A DNA stretch of 20,772 nucleotides, from assembly GCA_900765165.1 (NCBI GenBank), contig CAAFQR010000057.1:1-20772 (forward strand), read 5' to 3'. Below the pieces are notes generated by a model that ran no database searches, was not told the DNA's origin, and was given only the letters and a program-made list of their open reading frames with translations. This stretch comes from Veillonellaceae bacterium. GTDB taxonomy: Bacteria > Bacillota > Negativicutes > Veillonellales > Veillonellaceae. The position numbers and the translations under genes were made by a program. Shown here in pieces: positions 7,192-16,228 of the stretch (position 1 is the first letter of the stretch; every line of letters starts with the position of its first letter).

Positions 7192-7213
7192 AAGCGCCTA
7201 GGCCTAGGCGCTT
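7192..7213. repeat. Perfect 22-bp palindrome downstream of the adhesin gene
   Basis: The half-site AAGCGCCTAGG (7192-7202) is followed directly by its exact reverse complement. There is no spacer, so in RNA it would form only a stem with its centre melted. It contains two overlapping CCTAGG words. It lies 25 bp beyond the stop codon of the adhesin gene and 42 bp beyond the PAP2 terminator. A protein-binding site or cruciform is possible; function unknown. Confidence 0.85.
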
Positions 7214-7238
7214 ACGGCCGTCGCAGTTCCTTGTGAAA

Positions 7239-10200
7239 TTATTTGGCGCTCAATTTAGCCAAGATTTCATCCATGCGTTTCTGCAAGGCTTCGTTTTTCT
7301 CTTTAATAGCTTTGTTTTCTGCTTCTAACTTAGCCATTTTGTCGTTAATTGTGGACAAGGTCTTCGTATCAACAACGGTGGTCGTGCCTTCCGTTACAGA
7401 CGGAACGTCACCGCCGGTACCTACAGCAATGCCGATGCCGGCGGACCAGCCCCAATGGTTCTGGCTGTCGAAGGTACCTGCCAATTTGTAGGTGACATCA
7501 CGGTTGTTAAGAACACCGGATACGCCCACTGCCAACGCACTCTGGCCACGGTAGCCACCCATGCCGGCGCCGATTAATACCTTACCCTGCTGGAGGTTTG
7601 TAATCTGCGGAATGGTTGCTGCCGCTAAGGCTGCTGCCGTACCGGCACTGGAATCATTGGAGATTTCGCTTAAGCGGCCGTTCATTTCACCACGGGTTGC
7701 GTAGTTTGCATCCAAGTAGTTCTTAACGGTGGCGCCGCTTACGGTGCCATTATCGGTATCGTTGCCGGTGCCGATAGTACCTTTGCCGAGGCTGTTAGAG
7801 ATGTTGTTAATAGCGTCGGACACAGTTTTCACGTTGGTATCCACATAGGTTTTCGTTACCAATGTGTTGCCAGCGGAATTGGAATCCACGGCCTTGTTAA
7901 CCGTTACGGAATCGAAAGTCGGCGTAGAGGATACGTTAACCGTAGCACGTGCATCGGACGGCGCCGTCGTAGTACCCGTAGTAGCCGTGGAACCGCTCGT
8001 AGCCGAACCGGTATCGGAGCTACCGGAGCTTGTAGAGCCACTGGTGGAGCCGTTCGTCGTACCCGTGTTGGACGCGTTAGCCGTCGTAGCGTCGCTCAAG
8101 CTTACGTCCATGTTCTTGTTGAACGTTACCTTTTCGCCCAATTTTACAAGCTTCGTATTGTTGTTGCCATCAGCTACGTAAATACCGTCATTCATAGTAG
8201 CCAAGCGAACCTGTTCGGAACCATTCTTGACGATAATGTTGCCATTGCCGTCCGTCGTCATGGTTACCGGATTGCTGCCGTTCTGGCCATTGCCATTGAA
8301 CTGGATGGAATCGAACTTCGGCGTCTTCGTCGTGCCGATGCGGATTACATTGCCATCGGTCCAGGTCATCACATTGCTTGCATCGAAGTTAGCGCTGTTC
8401 GTGTTGTCCTCGGCGCCTTTAATGCTCAGCGTAGAGCCTAACGCACGGTGAATAGTACCACCCTGGTTCGTACCAAAATCAAGACCGGCCTGCGCCACTG
8501 CCTGGAGATCGCCAGCCGTAACAGCCTGGGTCAAGTCGTCGCCTTTCATGCTCAACAAATTATTCGTCAAGGTCTGTGCTTTCGCTTGACCAATTGGTTC
8601 ACTATTTAAATTCGTAACCGTATCGGTATCGTCGCCAGTACCGGTCGGGTCAATACCCAAGACACTCGCTACATTGCGAATGGTGGTCGGCGTCTTCGTC
8701 GTACCATCCGGATTAACGGCGGACATTACTACCGTGTTAACCGGAACGTCCTGCTTCGTCGTAGCCGCATCATTGAGTTCCTTCAAGGTCTTGCCGTCAC
8801 TTTCAGTGCCGGATTTCGGAATGCCATTGGAATCCAAATCATCTGCCGGGTACCAACGACCGTCGATGCCCTGTTTCAAGCCGTCAACCAAGGCCGGTTT
8901 GTAGTACAAACCGTTTTCAGCGAGCAAGCGGTCGCCGGCTTTATCGGTGTATACCATCGTGCCGGATGTGCCATCGCGCAAGGACTGCACCTTGTTCACA
9001 AGGCTGTTGCCATTCTGGCCATCGTTACCGGAGGCACCATTCGTGCCGGAACCACTGTTATCAGAGCCGCCATTATTAGTGGAAGAACCGCCGCCAATCA
9101 ATTTGTCAACATAATCTTTCGTAACCAAGGAAGACGGCGTAGAGCCTGTAGTCATGCCATCGATGGATACCTGATTCGAACCTGTAGTGTTAGTCGCCAC
9201 ATCGTACGGTTTAATAGTCCACGTATCGGTGTTCGGGTCCTTCGTAAAGGTGAAGCTTGCATCGCCTACCTTGAGGCCCGAGAAGGTCGGTGCCTTCTTC
9301 ATTACAACCTGAACCTGATGATTCGTCGGGTCTACCACAGTAGCCAAGTTCGAAGCGTCATAGGAATTCGTGGAAGTCAACAAGCCATGGGCACTATCGG
9401 CCGCGCCAATGATGTTCAACGCAGAACCTAAGGCCTGATGCGTCATGGTAGCGCCATCCGTCGTGGAATTATTCACATTCAAGTTGCCTGTGAAATCAAG
9501 ACCGGCCTGGGCCACAGCCTGTAAATCGCCAACGGTGGTTACCTGGTTAAGAGCCGTGCCGGATTTACCTAACAAGGAACCAGCGGTCGGCGTCGTAGCA
9601 TTATCGCCATTGATCAAAGTCTTTGCTTTGTCAGACGTAATAGCCGCGTTATTAAGATCCGTTGCTGCATTGGTGGTGCCAGCCGGATTGATGCCTAACG
9701 CACTTTGCACATTGTAAATCGGCGTCGTGGTAGTCGTACTGCCATCCGGATGTACGGAGCTGATTACGATATCATTGGTCGCTACCTTAGCCGCTGCAAT
9801 GTCCGCATCAGACAAGGCCGTCGGCGTCGTACCAGTATTGAACTTCCATTTACTTGTAGCCGAATCATAGGTCATGTCGCTCGTATTGTACCAACCGGCC
9901 GGCTTACCATTCAGGTCAGCGTTATCGGCAGTCAAGTAACGACGACCAGCAAAGGCGCTAGCCTTGTAGAAGTTACCATTCTGATGAATCAAGCGGTCAC
10001 CGGCTTTATCGGTGTATACCATGGTGCCGGCCAAGCCACTTCGAATGCCGTCGAGCTGGTTAATAATGCCATTGTTAGCCATGTTATCCTGGCTAGCCGG
10101 GCCCAAATCACCAGCCGAACCGCTGCTCGGTACGCTCGTTGCGCCATTGCCCATGAGTCCATCTACATAGCCCTTCGTAGCGATAGAGGAAGCATCATCA

Positions 10201-13200
10201 CCAGTGGTCAAGCCGTTAATAGCAATCGCATTGTTGATAGGCTGACCAGTGGACGGATCGTACTGACGAAGGGTCAACGTATTGCCATTGTCGGAACCTG
10301 CTTCAATAGTAATGGTGCCCGAACCGATATGAATAGCGTCGAAGTCCGGTACCTTCTTCATTACCACCTGAATGGTGTTATTCGTCGTATCTACGATTGT
10401 AGCGAGGTTCTTCGCCGAGTAAGACGATGCGGTGGAAGCCAAGCCATTCGCTGTCGTGTCAGCGCCGATAATCTTCAACGTAGAGCCTAACGCACGATGA
10501 ACGGTAACATCCGTTGCCGCCGTGGAGCTAGCGCTATTCATATTGCCAGTGAAATCAAGACCTGCCTGGGCTACGGCCTGAAGGTCAGCAGCAGTGGTTA
10601 CCTGATTAAGAGCAGCACCGCTCATGCCCAACAAATTATTCGTCAAGGTCTGGGCTTTCGCTTCACCAATTGGGTTACTATTTAAATTCGTAACCGTATC
10701 GGTATCGTCGCCAGTGCCGGTCGGGTTGATACCCAATACGCTGGCCACGTTTTTAATCGCCGTTGGTGCCGTCGTCGTGCCGTCCGGATTTACGGCGGAC
10801 AATACAACCTTAGACGGATCTACACTCTGGCTGGTAGTAGCGGCTTCATTAAGCTGTGCCAAGGTCTGACCATTCGTATTCGTCGGGTCCACTAAAGAGC
10901 CGTCGCTATTTACATCAGCGCTATTGTACCAAAGACCATTATTAGCCTTTACTTTGCCGCTAACCAAAGCGGTGTTGTAGTATTTACCACCTTCAGACAA
11001 CAAGCGGTTGCCATTACCGTCGGTGTATACCAACGTACCAGCCGTGCCATCGCGCAATGCCTGAATCTTATTGGTCATGGTCGTACCGTTGGTACCATCG
11101 TGACCTGCCGGGCCGGTAACAGTCGTCGTGCTGCCACCATTACCGCTGGAGCTCGTATCGTTGGAAGCCGGAACGCCTGGAGTCGTATTCGTTGGGTCTT
11201 TCGGTGCATCCATACCAACAGCGTTCGCTACAACGCGGAGCTGTGCTACGTTTACAGCATCCGTATCATCGGAACCAGCTGCCACATGAATTAAGCGACG
11301 AGTGTGATTGGTAGTCGTGTTATTCGACGTAGTAGTGTTACCGAAGGAAACAACGCCGTCATTCTGCTGCCACGTGCTACCCGCATTGGTGCCCTGCAAG
11401 TAGCCTTTCTTGTCGGACGCTACGTCAGCAGCGGTTACCTGAGAACCGGAGCCGATAGCTACGCTATTCGCAGCGGTAGAATCGGTACCTGCCTGGTAAC
11501 CGAAGGCGATACTGTTCGCACCCTGTGCGCCGTTATTTTTATAGTTAGACGCTGCCAATTCGGCATCACTAACGCCGGTATTTACGGTTTCTGCCGCATC
11601 GGAATTCTGAGCCGTCGTAATGGTCTGCAACGTTGTATTAATGTTGCTGGAAGACGTCCACGTGTTCGGGTCGATAGCATTCAACTGAGACGCCGTGGTC
11701 ACAAAATCCGGGTTAGCCTGTTCGATGCTTGTTATGGTAGCCTTCATGTTATCTAACGCGGTCTGACTGAAGCTTTCGCCATTGATGGTCTTACGGGCTA
11801 CATACTGCAAGTACTGGCTCTTCTTCGTTACATAGTTATCGTAGTTGGTCTGCTTCTTCAAGCTATTCGCCAAGGTAGCTGCGTCACCGGACTGATTGAT
11901 GGACATGTAGTGCTGCGCATTGCCCTGATTGAGGTTTGCAAAACCGGCCTGAATGTTGTAGTACAACGCCTTCAACTGGCTTACGTTAACAGCGTCGCTG
12001 TCGATAGCGCCGGCTGCTACGTTCGTAATACGGCGTTCGCCGCCTTTAGAACCTACTGAAATAATCCCCTTGCTAGTGGAAGTAAGGTTGTACAGATTAT
12101 CGCTATCCGGCGGCATCCAACCAGCGGCAGCGAAGTTATCTGCCGTATAGTCCGTAATAGATCCTACGCCTAAGGCTACGGAGTTACGCAAGTACGCAAC
12201 GGAGTTAGCACCGATAGCCATGGCCTGGTAACCGGACGTCAATGCCGCATCGGTCTGCGAAGCGCTATCGCTGGTGTAATCCTGACCGGTCAAATTAAGT
12301 ACGTGAGCGTTATTACCAATGGCAACGGCTTTTGTAATATACGCTTTCTGATTTTCTACAGACGTACCGCTGGCTACAGCCGTCGCATTGCCGTATTTGT
12401 CGATTTGGTTGTACGTAGTGCCATCGCTGCTCAACGCATAGGAACCGATGGACGCACCGGTACCGAGTACCATAGAGTCCGTTACACCGGAGTCAACAAC
12501 GGTCTGGTTACCTAAGATAACGTTACGAGCGGACACGGCACTGGAGCTGGCGCCCATCAAACGCGATTGGTTACCTACCAAGATATTGTTCGTACCACGA
12601 GCAATGGAGGCGCTACCTAATACCAAGGTATTGGTCGAATTATCGAGCAAATGGGAGTCAGAGCCTAATACTAAGCTGCGCTGAATATTCTGTGCTACAT
12701 AAGCAGGGTCAGTTCCACTACTATTAGCCGTCGTTGTGCCATCACTATTCACTTTTACATATTGCTGACTTGCGTCATCACCACTAGGATTTACAAAGGA
12801 ATAGTCACCTAAGGAGCTCTTACGACCAATAACAACGGAGTCCGATACATTATAACCAACAGCTACCTGGTTACCGGCAGCTACGATATCCTTCGTATTT
12901 GTATTTGTGCTACTATACAAATCAGTATCATTAGTAGCAACACCATTAGCCGCACCATCGACAACACGGATATTGTTACCTAACGCCAAGATGTTAGCAC
13001 CTTTTACGGTGGAATTAACACCGAAGAGGGCTACGTTACGAGAAGTCTGCCAAACGTCGGACGTAGCACCGAAGATAGCAGAATCGCTACCATAGTTGAC
13101 AGAGCCGGCACCAACAGTGGTACTGTTATTGCCAACAGAAGAAGTCGCTACACCAACGGCCAAGGAATTCTTGCCTAACGAATGAGCTGCTACACCAACA

Positions 13201-14252
13201 GCGGTGGAGTTAAGACCGTACGCCAAAGAATACGCACCGATAGACTGCGAGTTATCGCCTACTGCAGCCGCACGATAACCATAAGCGGCGGAACCGGTAC
13301 CGGTAATCTGCGTGCGATTACCGGCAGCAATGGAGTTATCCGTAAATACATAACTCTTACTACCGATTGCGATAGAGCCAATACCTTGGGCACGAGTCTG
13401 CGTACCAACGGCGGTAGAACCTTGCCCCAAGGCAAACGCCAAGGTACCTAACGCCGTAGTACCATCGGCATATGCCAAGGAACGAGAACCAATGGAAATA
13501 GAGCCATTACCCTGTGCCAACGTCGGCGAGTAAATACGGTTAGCCGAACTTTCGCTATTAGTGCCACTACCGGAATAATAGCCGTACGTGCTACCAGAAG
13601 GATCGATATATTTGTATAGATTTTTAAAATAATTATTATAGTCATACTGGGTAATCGTGTTTTTGTATGCCTGGTTATCGTCAGAGCCAAGGGCGATTGA
13701 CGAACGGCCTACGGCATACACGTCACCGCCAACAGCTACGGCCTGCGACGTAGCTACCGAGGTAGAACCAATAACAACGCCCTGACCACTCGAATTTATA
13801 TTAGTGCCGCCGGATGATAAAAACGCACCATACGGATTAGCGCTAACAAAAGATTCTGAGCCAATAACAATAGATTTGCCAATATCATCAGAGCCAACGT
13901 TTACTACATTGCCATTAACAGTAACAGCATTTGCCACAAACGACTTGTTACCAATGATGATACCATTATCACCATAATCAACACTTTGCACGGATTTATC
14001 TTTATTTTGTGCCGTAGTTAAGTCTGTTGCAATCGACCCAGTAATCGATACTGTTGTACTACTATTATCATTGTTCGTATTTACAACCGTAGTCGAAGCC
14101 TGCACCCCAACACCGGTACCTAAAAATACGCCTACAGCCGCTAAGGCACAAATACGCACCGCTAAGTTGCGTTGCTGTTTAGACTGCTTACGGGAGCTAC
14201 TACTGACAGAAGCCGGCGTAACCGAAGCCGTCAAATCCTTCTCATTAATCAT
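7239..14252 (-). CDS. Giant YadA-type trimeric autotransporter adhesin
   Basis: This 2337-residue protein is a type Vc secreted surface adhesin. An extended signal peptide (1-52) has a basic stretch RKQSKQQR, a hydrophobic core and a cleavage site near VQA/S. Residues ~60-730 form a YadA-like head of repeated SxAxG-type motifs (for example NSLAVGVATSSVGNNSTTVG). Two neck motifs follow: RRITNVAAGAIDSDAVNVSQL (~738) and RRLIHVAAGSDDTDAVNVAQL (~982). Residues ~1058-2005 hold three related stalk modules of 255-355 residues. A Gly/Ser/Thr linker spans ~2050-2103, and a YadA anchor (QGKVLIGAGMGGYRGQSALA) about 2215-2278. A coiled coil of about 45 residues, starting after a short linker, follows the barrel. 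The ATG is preceded by GAGGAGG. The adhesin would bind host surfaces or other bacteria; the ligand is unknown. The upstream region has a candidate promoter and a dyad operator. Confidence 0.95.
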   Translation of the reverse strand: MINEKDLTASVTPASVSSSSRKQSKQQRNLAVRICALAAVGVFLGTGVGVQASTTVVNTNNDNSSTTVSITGSIATDLTTAQNKDKSVQSVDYGDNGIIIGNKSFVANAVTVNGNVVNVGSDDIGKSIVIGSESFVSANPYGAFLSSGGTNINSSGQGVVIGSTSVATSQAVAVGGDVYAVGRSSIALGSDDNQAYKNTITQYDYNNYFKNLYKYIDPSGSTYGYYSGSGTNSESSANRIYSPTLAQGNGSISIGSRSLAYADGTTALGTLAFALGQGSTAVGTQTRAQGIGSIAIGSKSYVFTDNSIAAGNRTQITGTGSAAYGYRAAAVGDNSQSIGAYSLAYGLNSTAVGVAAHSLGKNSLAVGVATSSVGNNSTTVGAGSVNYGSDSAIFGATSDVWQTSRNVALFGVNSTVKGANILALGNNIRVVDGAANGVATNDTDLYSSTNTNTKDIVAAGNQVAVGYNVSDSVVIGRKSSLGDYSFVNPSGDDASQQYVKVNSDGTTTANSSGTDPAYVAQNIQRSLVLGSDSHLLDNSTNTLVLGSASIARGTNNILVGNQSRLMGASSSAVSARNVILGNQTVVDSGVTDSMVLGTGASIGSYALSSDGTTYNQIDKYGNATAVASGTSVENQKAYITKAVAIGNNAHVLNLTGQDYTSDSASQTDAALTSGYQAMAIGANSVAYLRNSVALGVGSITDYTADNFAAAGWMPPDSDNLYNLTSTSKGIISVGSKGGERRITNVAAGAIDSDAVNVSQLKALYYNIQAGFANLNQGNAQHYMSINQSGDAATLANSLKKQTNYDNYVTKKSQYLQYVARKTINGESFSQTALDNMKATITSIEQANPDFVTTASQLNAIDPNTWTSSSNINTTLQTITTAQNSDAAETVNTGVSDAELAASNYKNNGAQGANSIAFGYQAGTDSTAANSVAIGSGSQVTAADVASDKKGYLQGTNAGSTWQQNDGVVSFGNTTTSNNTTTNHTRRLIHVAAGSDDTDAVNVAQLRVVANAVGMDAPKDPTNTTPGVPASNDTSSSGNGGSTTTVTGPAGHDGTNGTTMTNKIQALRDGTAGTLVYTDGNGNRLLSEGGKYYNTALVSGKVKANNGLWYNSADVNSDGSLVDPTNTNGQTLAQLNEAATTSQSVDPSKVVLSAVNPDGTTTAPTAIKNVASVLGINPTGTGDDTDTVTNLNSNPIGEAKAQTLTNNLLGMSGAALNQVTTAADLQAVAQAGLDFTGNMNSASSTAATDVTVHRALGSTLKIIGADTTANGLASTASSYSAKNLATIVDTTNNTIQVVMKKVPDFDAIHIGSGTITIEAGSDNGNTLTLRQYDPSTGQPINNAIAINGLTTGDDASSIATKGYVDGLMGNGATSVPSSGSAGDLGPASQDNMANNGIINQLDGIRSGLAGTMVYTDKAGDRLIHQNGNFYKASAFAGRRYLTADNADLNGKPAGWYNTSDMTYDSATSKWKFNTGTTPTALSDADIAAAKVATNDIVISSVHPDGSTTTTTPIYNVQSALGINPAGTTNAATDLNNAAITSDKAKTLINGDNATTPTAGSLLGKSGTALNQVTTVGDLQAVAQAGLDFTGNLNVNNSTTDGATMTHQALGSALNIIGAADSAHGLLTSTNSYDASNLATVVDPTNHQVQVVMKKAPTFSGLKVGDASFTFTKDPNTDTWTIKPYDVATNTTGSNQVSIDGMTTGSTPSSLVTKDYVDKLIGGGSSTNNGGSDNSGSGTNGASGNDGQNGNSLVNKVQSLRDGTSGTMVYTDKAGDRLLAENGLYYKPALVDGLKQGIDGRWYPADDLDSNGIPKSGTESDGKTLKELNDAATTKQDVPVNTVVMSAVNPDGTTKTPTTIRNVASVLGIDPTGTGDDTDTVTNLNSEPIGQAKAQTLTNNLLSMKGDDLTQAVTAGDLQAVAQAGLDFGTNQGGTIHRALGSTLSIKGAEDNTNSANFDASNVMTWTDGNVIRIGTTKTPKFDSIQFNGNGQNGSNPVTMTTDGNGNIIVKNGSEQVRLATMNDGIYVADGNNNTKLVKLGEKVTFNKNMDVSLSDATTANASNTGTTNGSTSGSTSSGSSDTGSATSGSTATTGTTTAPSDARATVNVSSTPTFDSVTVNKAVDSNSAGNTLVTKTYVDTNVKTVSDAINNISNSLGKGTIGTGNDTDNGTVSGATVKNYLDANYATRGEMNGRLSEISNDSSAGTAAALAAATIPQITNLQQGKVLIGAGMGGYRGQSALAVGVSGVLNNRDVTYKLAGTFDSQNHWGWSAGIGIAVGTGGDVPSVTEGTTTVVDTKTLSTINDKMAKLEAENKAIKEKNEALQKRMDEILAKLSAK
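8240..11080 (-). repeat. Three tandem stalk modules inside the adhesin gene
   Basis: Modules begin near 11080, 10070 and 9005 (minus strand), each opening with a segment like SLRDGTSGTMVYTDKAGDRL and a Gly-rich lead such as GPAGHDGTNGT. Each contains a VLGINPTG-type segment, then LQAVAQAGLDF and (H)RALGSTL. The third is shorter (~0.77 kb). Modules 1 and 3 share a nearly identical DNA stretch (8554-8660 and 10630-10736, offset 2076), closer to each other than to module 2. Confidence 0.85.
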
Positions 14253-14412
14253 CTACGATTTTCCTCCTCGATAGGTACTTACAAAATACACATATCGCGC
14301 ACAATAAAAACGTAACAAAATTGCTTTTATAAACAATAACAATACACCACTTTGCGTACAGCACTCTATAGAATATCTATACGCTATCACTTTTTAAGAT
14401 AAAGCTTTAAAG

Positions 14413-14441
14413 ATTATATCGTCATTCATCAATATGTGCAA
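14413..14441 (-). promoter_or_regulatory. Candidate promoter of the adhesin gene
   Basis: On the minus strand, TATAAT (14413-14418) is preceded by a 17-bp spacer and TTGCAC (14436-14441). The -10 is perfect and the -35 matches only its first three bases. Transcription would start near 14406, leaving a leader of about 150 nt. A perfect dyad lies 5 bp upstream of the -35. The region is AT-rich, so a chance match is possible. Confidence 0.45.
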
Positions 14442-14446
14442 TTTAG

Positions 14447-14463
14447 TCTACTAAAATAGTAGA
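14447..14463. promoter_or_regulatory. Perfect dyad TCTACTA-N3-TAGTAGA, candidate operator
   Basis: TCTACTAAAATAGTAGA is a 7-bp inverted repeat around AAA, just upstream of the candidate adhesin -35. A partial copy (ACTACTAAATAG, 14507-14518) and a further TTACTAC (about 14526-14532) lie upstream. The spacing suggests an activator or repressor with a dimeric site. The regulator is not in this window as far as I can tell. Confidence 0.5.
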
Positions 14464-14702
14464 GATTAATGTATGATATTTTTCAAGGATAGGAAAATTG
14501 GTAGTTACTACTAAATAGAGCCATTTTACTACAAATCACGTAATAATATAGATTTTACCTTAATAATTCAGTTATCAACCACTAGCGTCTACACAGATAC
14601 AGAGTATGCGATGTTATACCATCCTATCATCGCAAACTTTTATATCGCCTAAAAAATCAAGGATTTATTTAAATAACAAATAACATCCCTATTCAGACAA
14701 AT
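14464..14702. other. AT-rich intergenic DNA upstream of the adhesin gene
   Basis: This stretch contains no credible gene on either strand. Apart from partial copies of the TACTA dyad near 14507-14532, I see no RNA gene or clear promoter. It likely contains distal control sequence for the adhesin gene. Confidence 0.5.
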
Positions 14703-14752
14703 CAAAAGCCCCTCGGCACGAATCCGCAGATTCAATGCCAAGAGGCCTTTTA
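14703..14752 (-). terminator. Rho-independent terminator of thiC
   Basis: The outer arms AAAAGCCCCTCGGCA (14704-14718) and TGCCAAGAGGCCTTTT (about 14736-14751) enclose an inner GAATC/GATTC stem. In the minus-strand RNA two positions become U-G wobbles, whereas the plus-strand RNA would have C-A mismatches. This favours action on the thiC transcript, 52 bp after its stop codon. Confidence 0.8.
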
Positions 14753-14804
14753 TTTCACAATAGCTTACGAACCATGCAACGGTAAGTAAAACTAACAGTA
14801 TATA

Positions 14805-16112
14805 TTATTCGTCAAACACGGTAATTTCTTTGCCTTCCAAGATACGGTTAACGTTTTTAATCGCACAGAAGTTACCGCACATGCTGCACGTATCTTCTTT
14901 AGCCGGCTTAGATTCAGCGCGATAACGGCGAGCCTTTTCCGGATCCATAGCTACGTCAAACATCGCTTCCCAGTCAAGGGCACGACGAGCTTCGCCCATA
15001 GCGCGGTCCTGGTCCGCAGCGCCTGGTAAGCCTTTAGCGATATCTGCCGCATGAGCAGCAATTTTAGTAGCAATAATGCCTTCTTTTACGTCGTTAACGT
15101 CAGGGAGGCGCAAGTGTTCAGCCGGCGTTACGTAGCACAAGAAAGCAGCACCGGCAGCCGCTGCCGTAGCACCACCGATAGCAGCGGTAATGTGGTCATA
15201 GCCCGGTGCAATATCCGTTACGATTGGGCCCAACACATAGAACGGCGCACCATGGCAGAGGGTCTTCTGAATTTCCATGTTTGCTGCAATCTGATTGAGC
15301 GGCAAATGGCCAGGACCTTCAATCATAACCTGTACGTCTTTTTCCCAAGCACGTTTCGTCAATTCACCTAACGCGATTAATTCCGTAATCTGCGCAGCGT
15401 CGGTGCCGTCAGCCAAGCAGCCGGAACGACAAGCATCGCCAAGGCTCAAGGTTACGTCGTATTCACGACAGATGTCGAGGATTTCATCAAAGCGTTCGTA
15501 GAATGGGTTTTCCTTGCCGGTCATAGCCATCCAAGCGAAGATAATGGAACCGCCGCGGGATACGATGTTCATCAAGCGCGGGTTCTTGCGGAACGTGTTA
15601 ACCGTAGAGCGGTTGATGCCGCAATGAATAGTCATGAAGTCTACGCCGTCTTCTGCATGCTGGCGCACTACGTCAATCCATTCATCAGTAGTAATATCTT
15701 TTAAGGCTTTCTGGTACTGAACTACAGCGTCATAAATCGGCACGGTACCGATCATAGCCGGGCAACGTTCCGTCAACACGCGGCGGAATACCTGCGTATC
15801 ACCATAAGAGCTTAAGTCCATAATCGCTTCAGCGCCCATATCAACCGCTGCCTGTACCTTTTCGTATTCCATGTCCGTATCGGACCAGTCGCGGGACGTA
15901 CCTAAGTTAACGTTAATCTTCGTGCGTAGCTTGCTGCCAATACCATTCGGATCCAATGCCTTATGGTTCTTGTTGGCCGGAATAATCGCCGTACCATTGG
16001 CCAATTGCTGACGCAACGTTTCTACGTCAATACGTTCCTTTGCCGCTACCGCTTCCATTTGCGGAGTAATAAGGCCTCTGCGTGCCGCATCCATCTGTGT
16101 CGTGAATTCCAT
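14805..16112 (-). CDS. thiC: Phosphomethylpyrimidine synthase ThiC
   Basis: ThiC is the radical-SAM enzyme that turns aminoimidazole ribotide into hydroxymethylpyrimidine phosphate for thiamine synthesis. The 435-residue product is the short type, lacking the N-terminal extension of proteobacterial ThiC. Seen are KINVNLGTSRDW near residue 70, DFMTIHCGINRSTV, EGPGHLPLNQI and the C-terminal cluster motif CSMCGNFC, with C409, C412 and C416 as predicted [4Fe-4S] ligands. The spacing is CX2CX3C rather than the CX2CX4C of many ThiC proteins. The start is ATG 16112, with AAAGGAG upstream. A longer open frame to 16226 runs through the attenuator and is rejected. A TPP riboswitch and terminator precede the gene, so thiamine pyrophosphate should shut it off. 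It appears monocistronic here. Confidence 0.97.
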   Translation of the reverse strand: MEFTTQMDAARRGLITPQMEAVAAKERIDVETLRQQLANGTAIIPANKNHKALDPNGIGSKLRTKINVNLGTSRDWSDTDMEYEKVQAAVDMGAEAIMDLSSYGDTQVFRRVLTERCPAMIGTVPIYDAVVQYQKALKDITTDEWIDVVRQHAEDGVDFMTIHCGINRSTVNTFRKNPRLMNIVSRGGSIIFAWMAMTGKENPFYERFDEILDICREYDVTLSLGDACRSGCLADGTDAAQITELIALGELTKRAWEKDVQVMIEGPGHLPLNQIAANMEIQKTLCHGAPFYVLGPIVTDIAPGYDHITAAIGGATAAAAGAAFLCYVTPAEHLRLPDVNDVKEGIIATKIAAHAADIAKGLPGAADQDRAMGEARRALDWEAMFDVAMDPEKARRYRAESKPAKEDTCSMCGNFCAIKNVNRILEGKEITVFDE

Positions 16113-16156
16113 GTGTGAATCGCTCCTTTTCTTGATTCCATGTAAATCTTTGATGA

Positions 16157-16194
16157 AATAAAAAAACAGAGAGGCCCGATGCGGGGACTCTCTG
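16157..16194 (-). terminator. Attenuator terminator of the thiC riboswitch
   Basis: In the minus-strand RNA, CAGAGAG (16188-16194) pairs with CTCTCTG (16167-16173), with CCCG/CGGG inside, followed by seven T residues and ATTTC. It lies between the TPP aptamer and the thiC ribosome binding site. Ligand binding should favour this hairpin and stop transcription. The CCTCTC strand could instead pair with GAGAGG of the aptamer, a possible antiterminator. Confidence 0.88.
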
Positions 16195-16228
16195 CTAAGC
16201 TTCCTACGGCTACGACAGACATCCATAT

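Noticed and set aside
9705..10490. 261-codon plus-strand open frame antisense to the adhesin
   Set aside because: Long antisense frames are expected opposite repetitive Gly/Thr/Ser codons; no start signal and no recognisable domain.
11075..11130. GPAGHDGTNGT as a collagen-like domain
   Set aside because: Only three or four Gly-X-Y triplets at the module start; too short for a collagen helix and better seen as a linker.
12500..13900. Regular short repeats in the adhesin head as a possible CRISPR or satellite array
   Set aside because: The repeats are codon-level echoes of degenerate YadA head motifs, in frame, without identical repeats or unique spacers.
16113..16226. Upstream extension of thiC to 16226
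   Set aside because: It would translate the attenuator hairpin and its T-run; ATG 16112 has the proper ribosome binding site and begins the conserved ThiC N-terminus.
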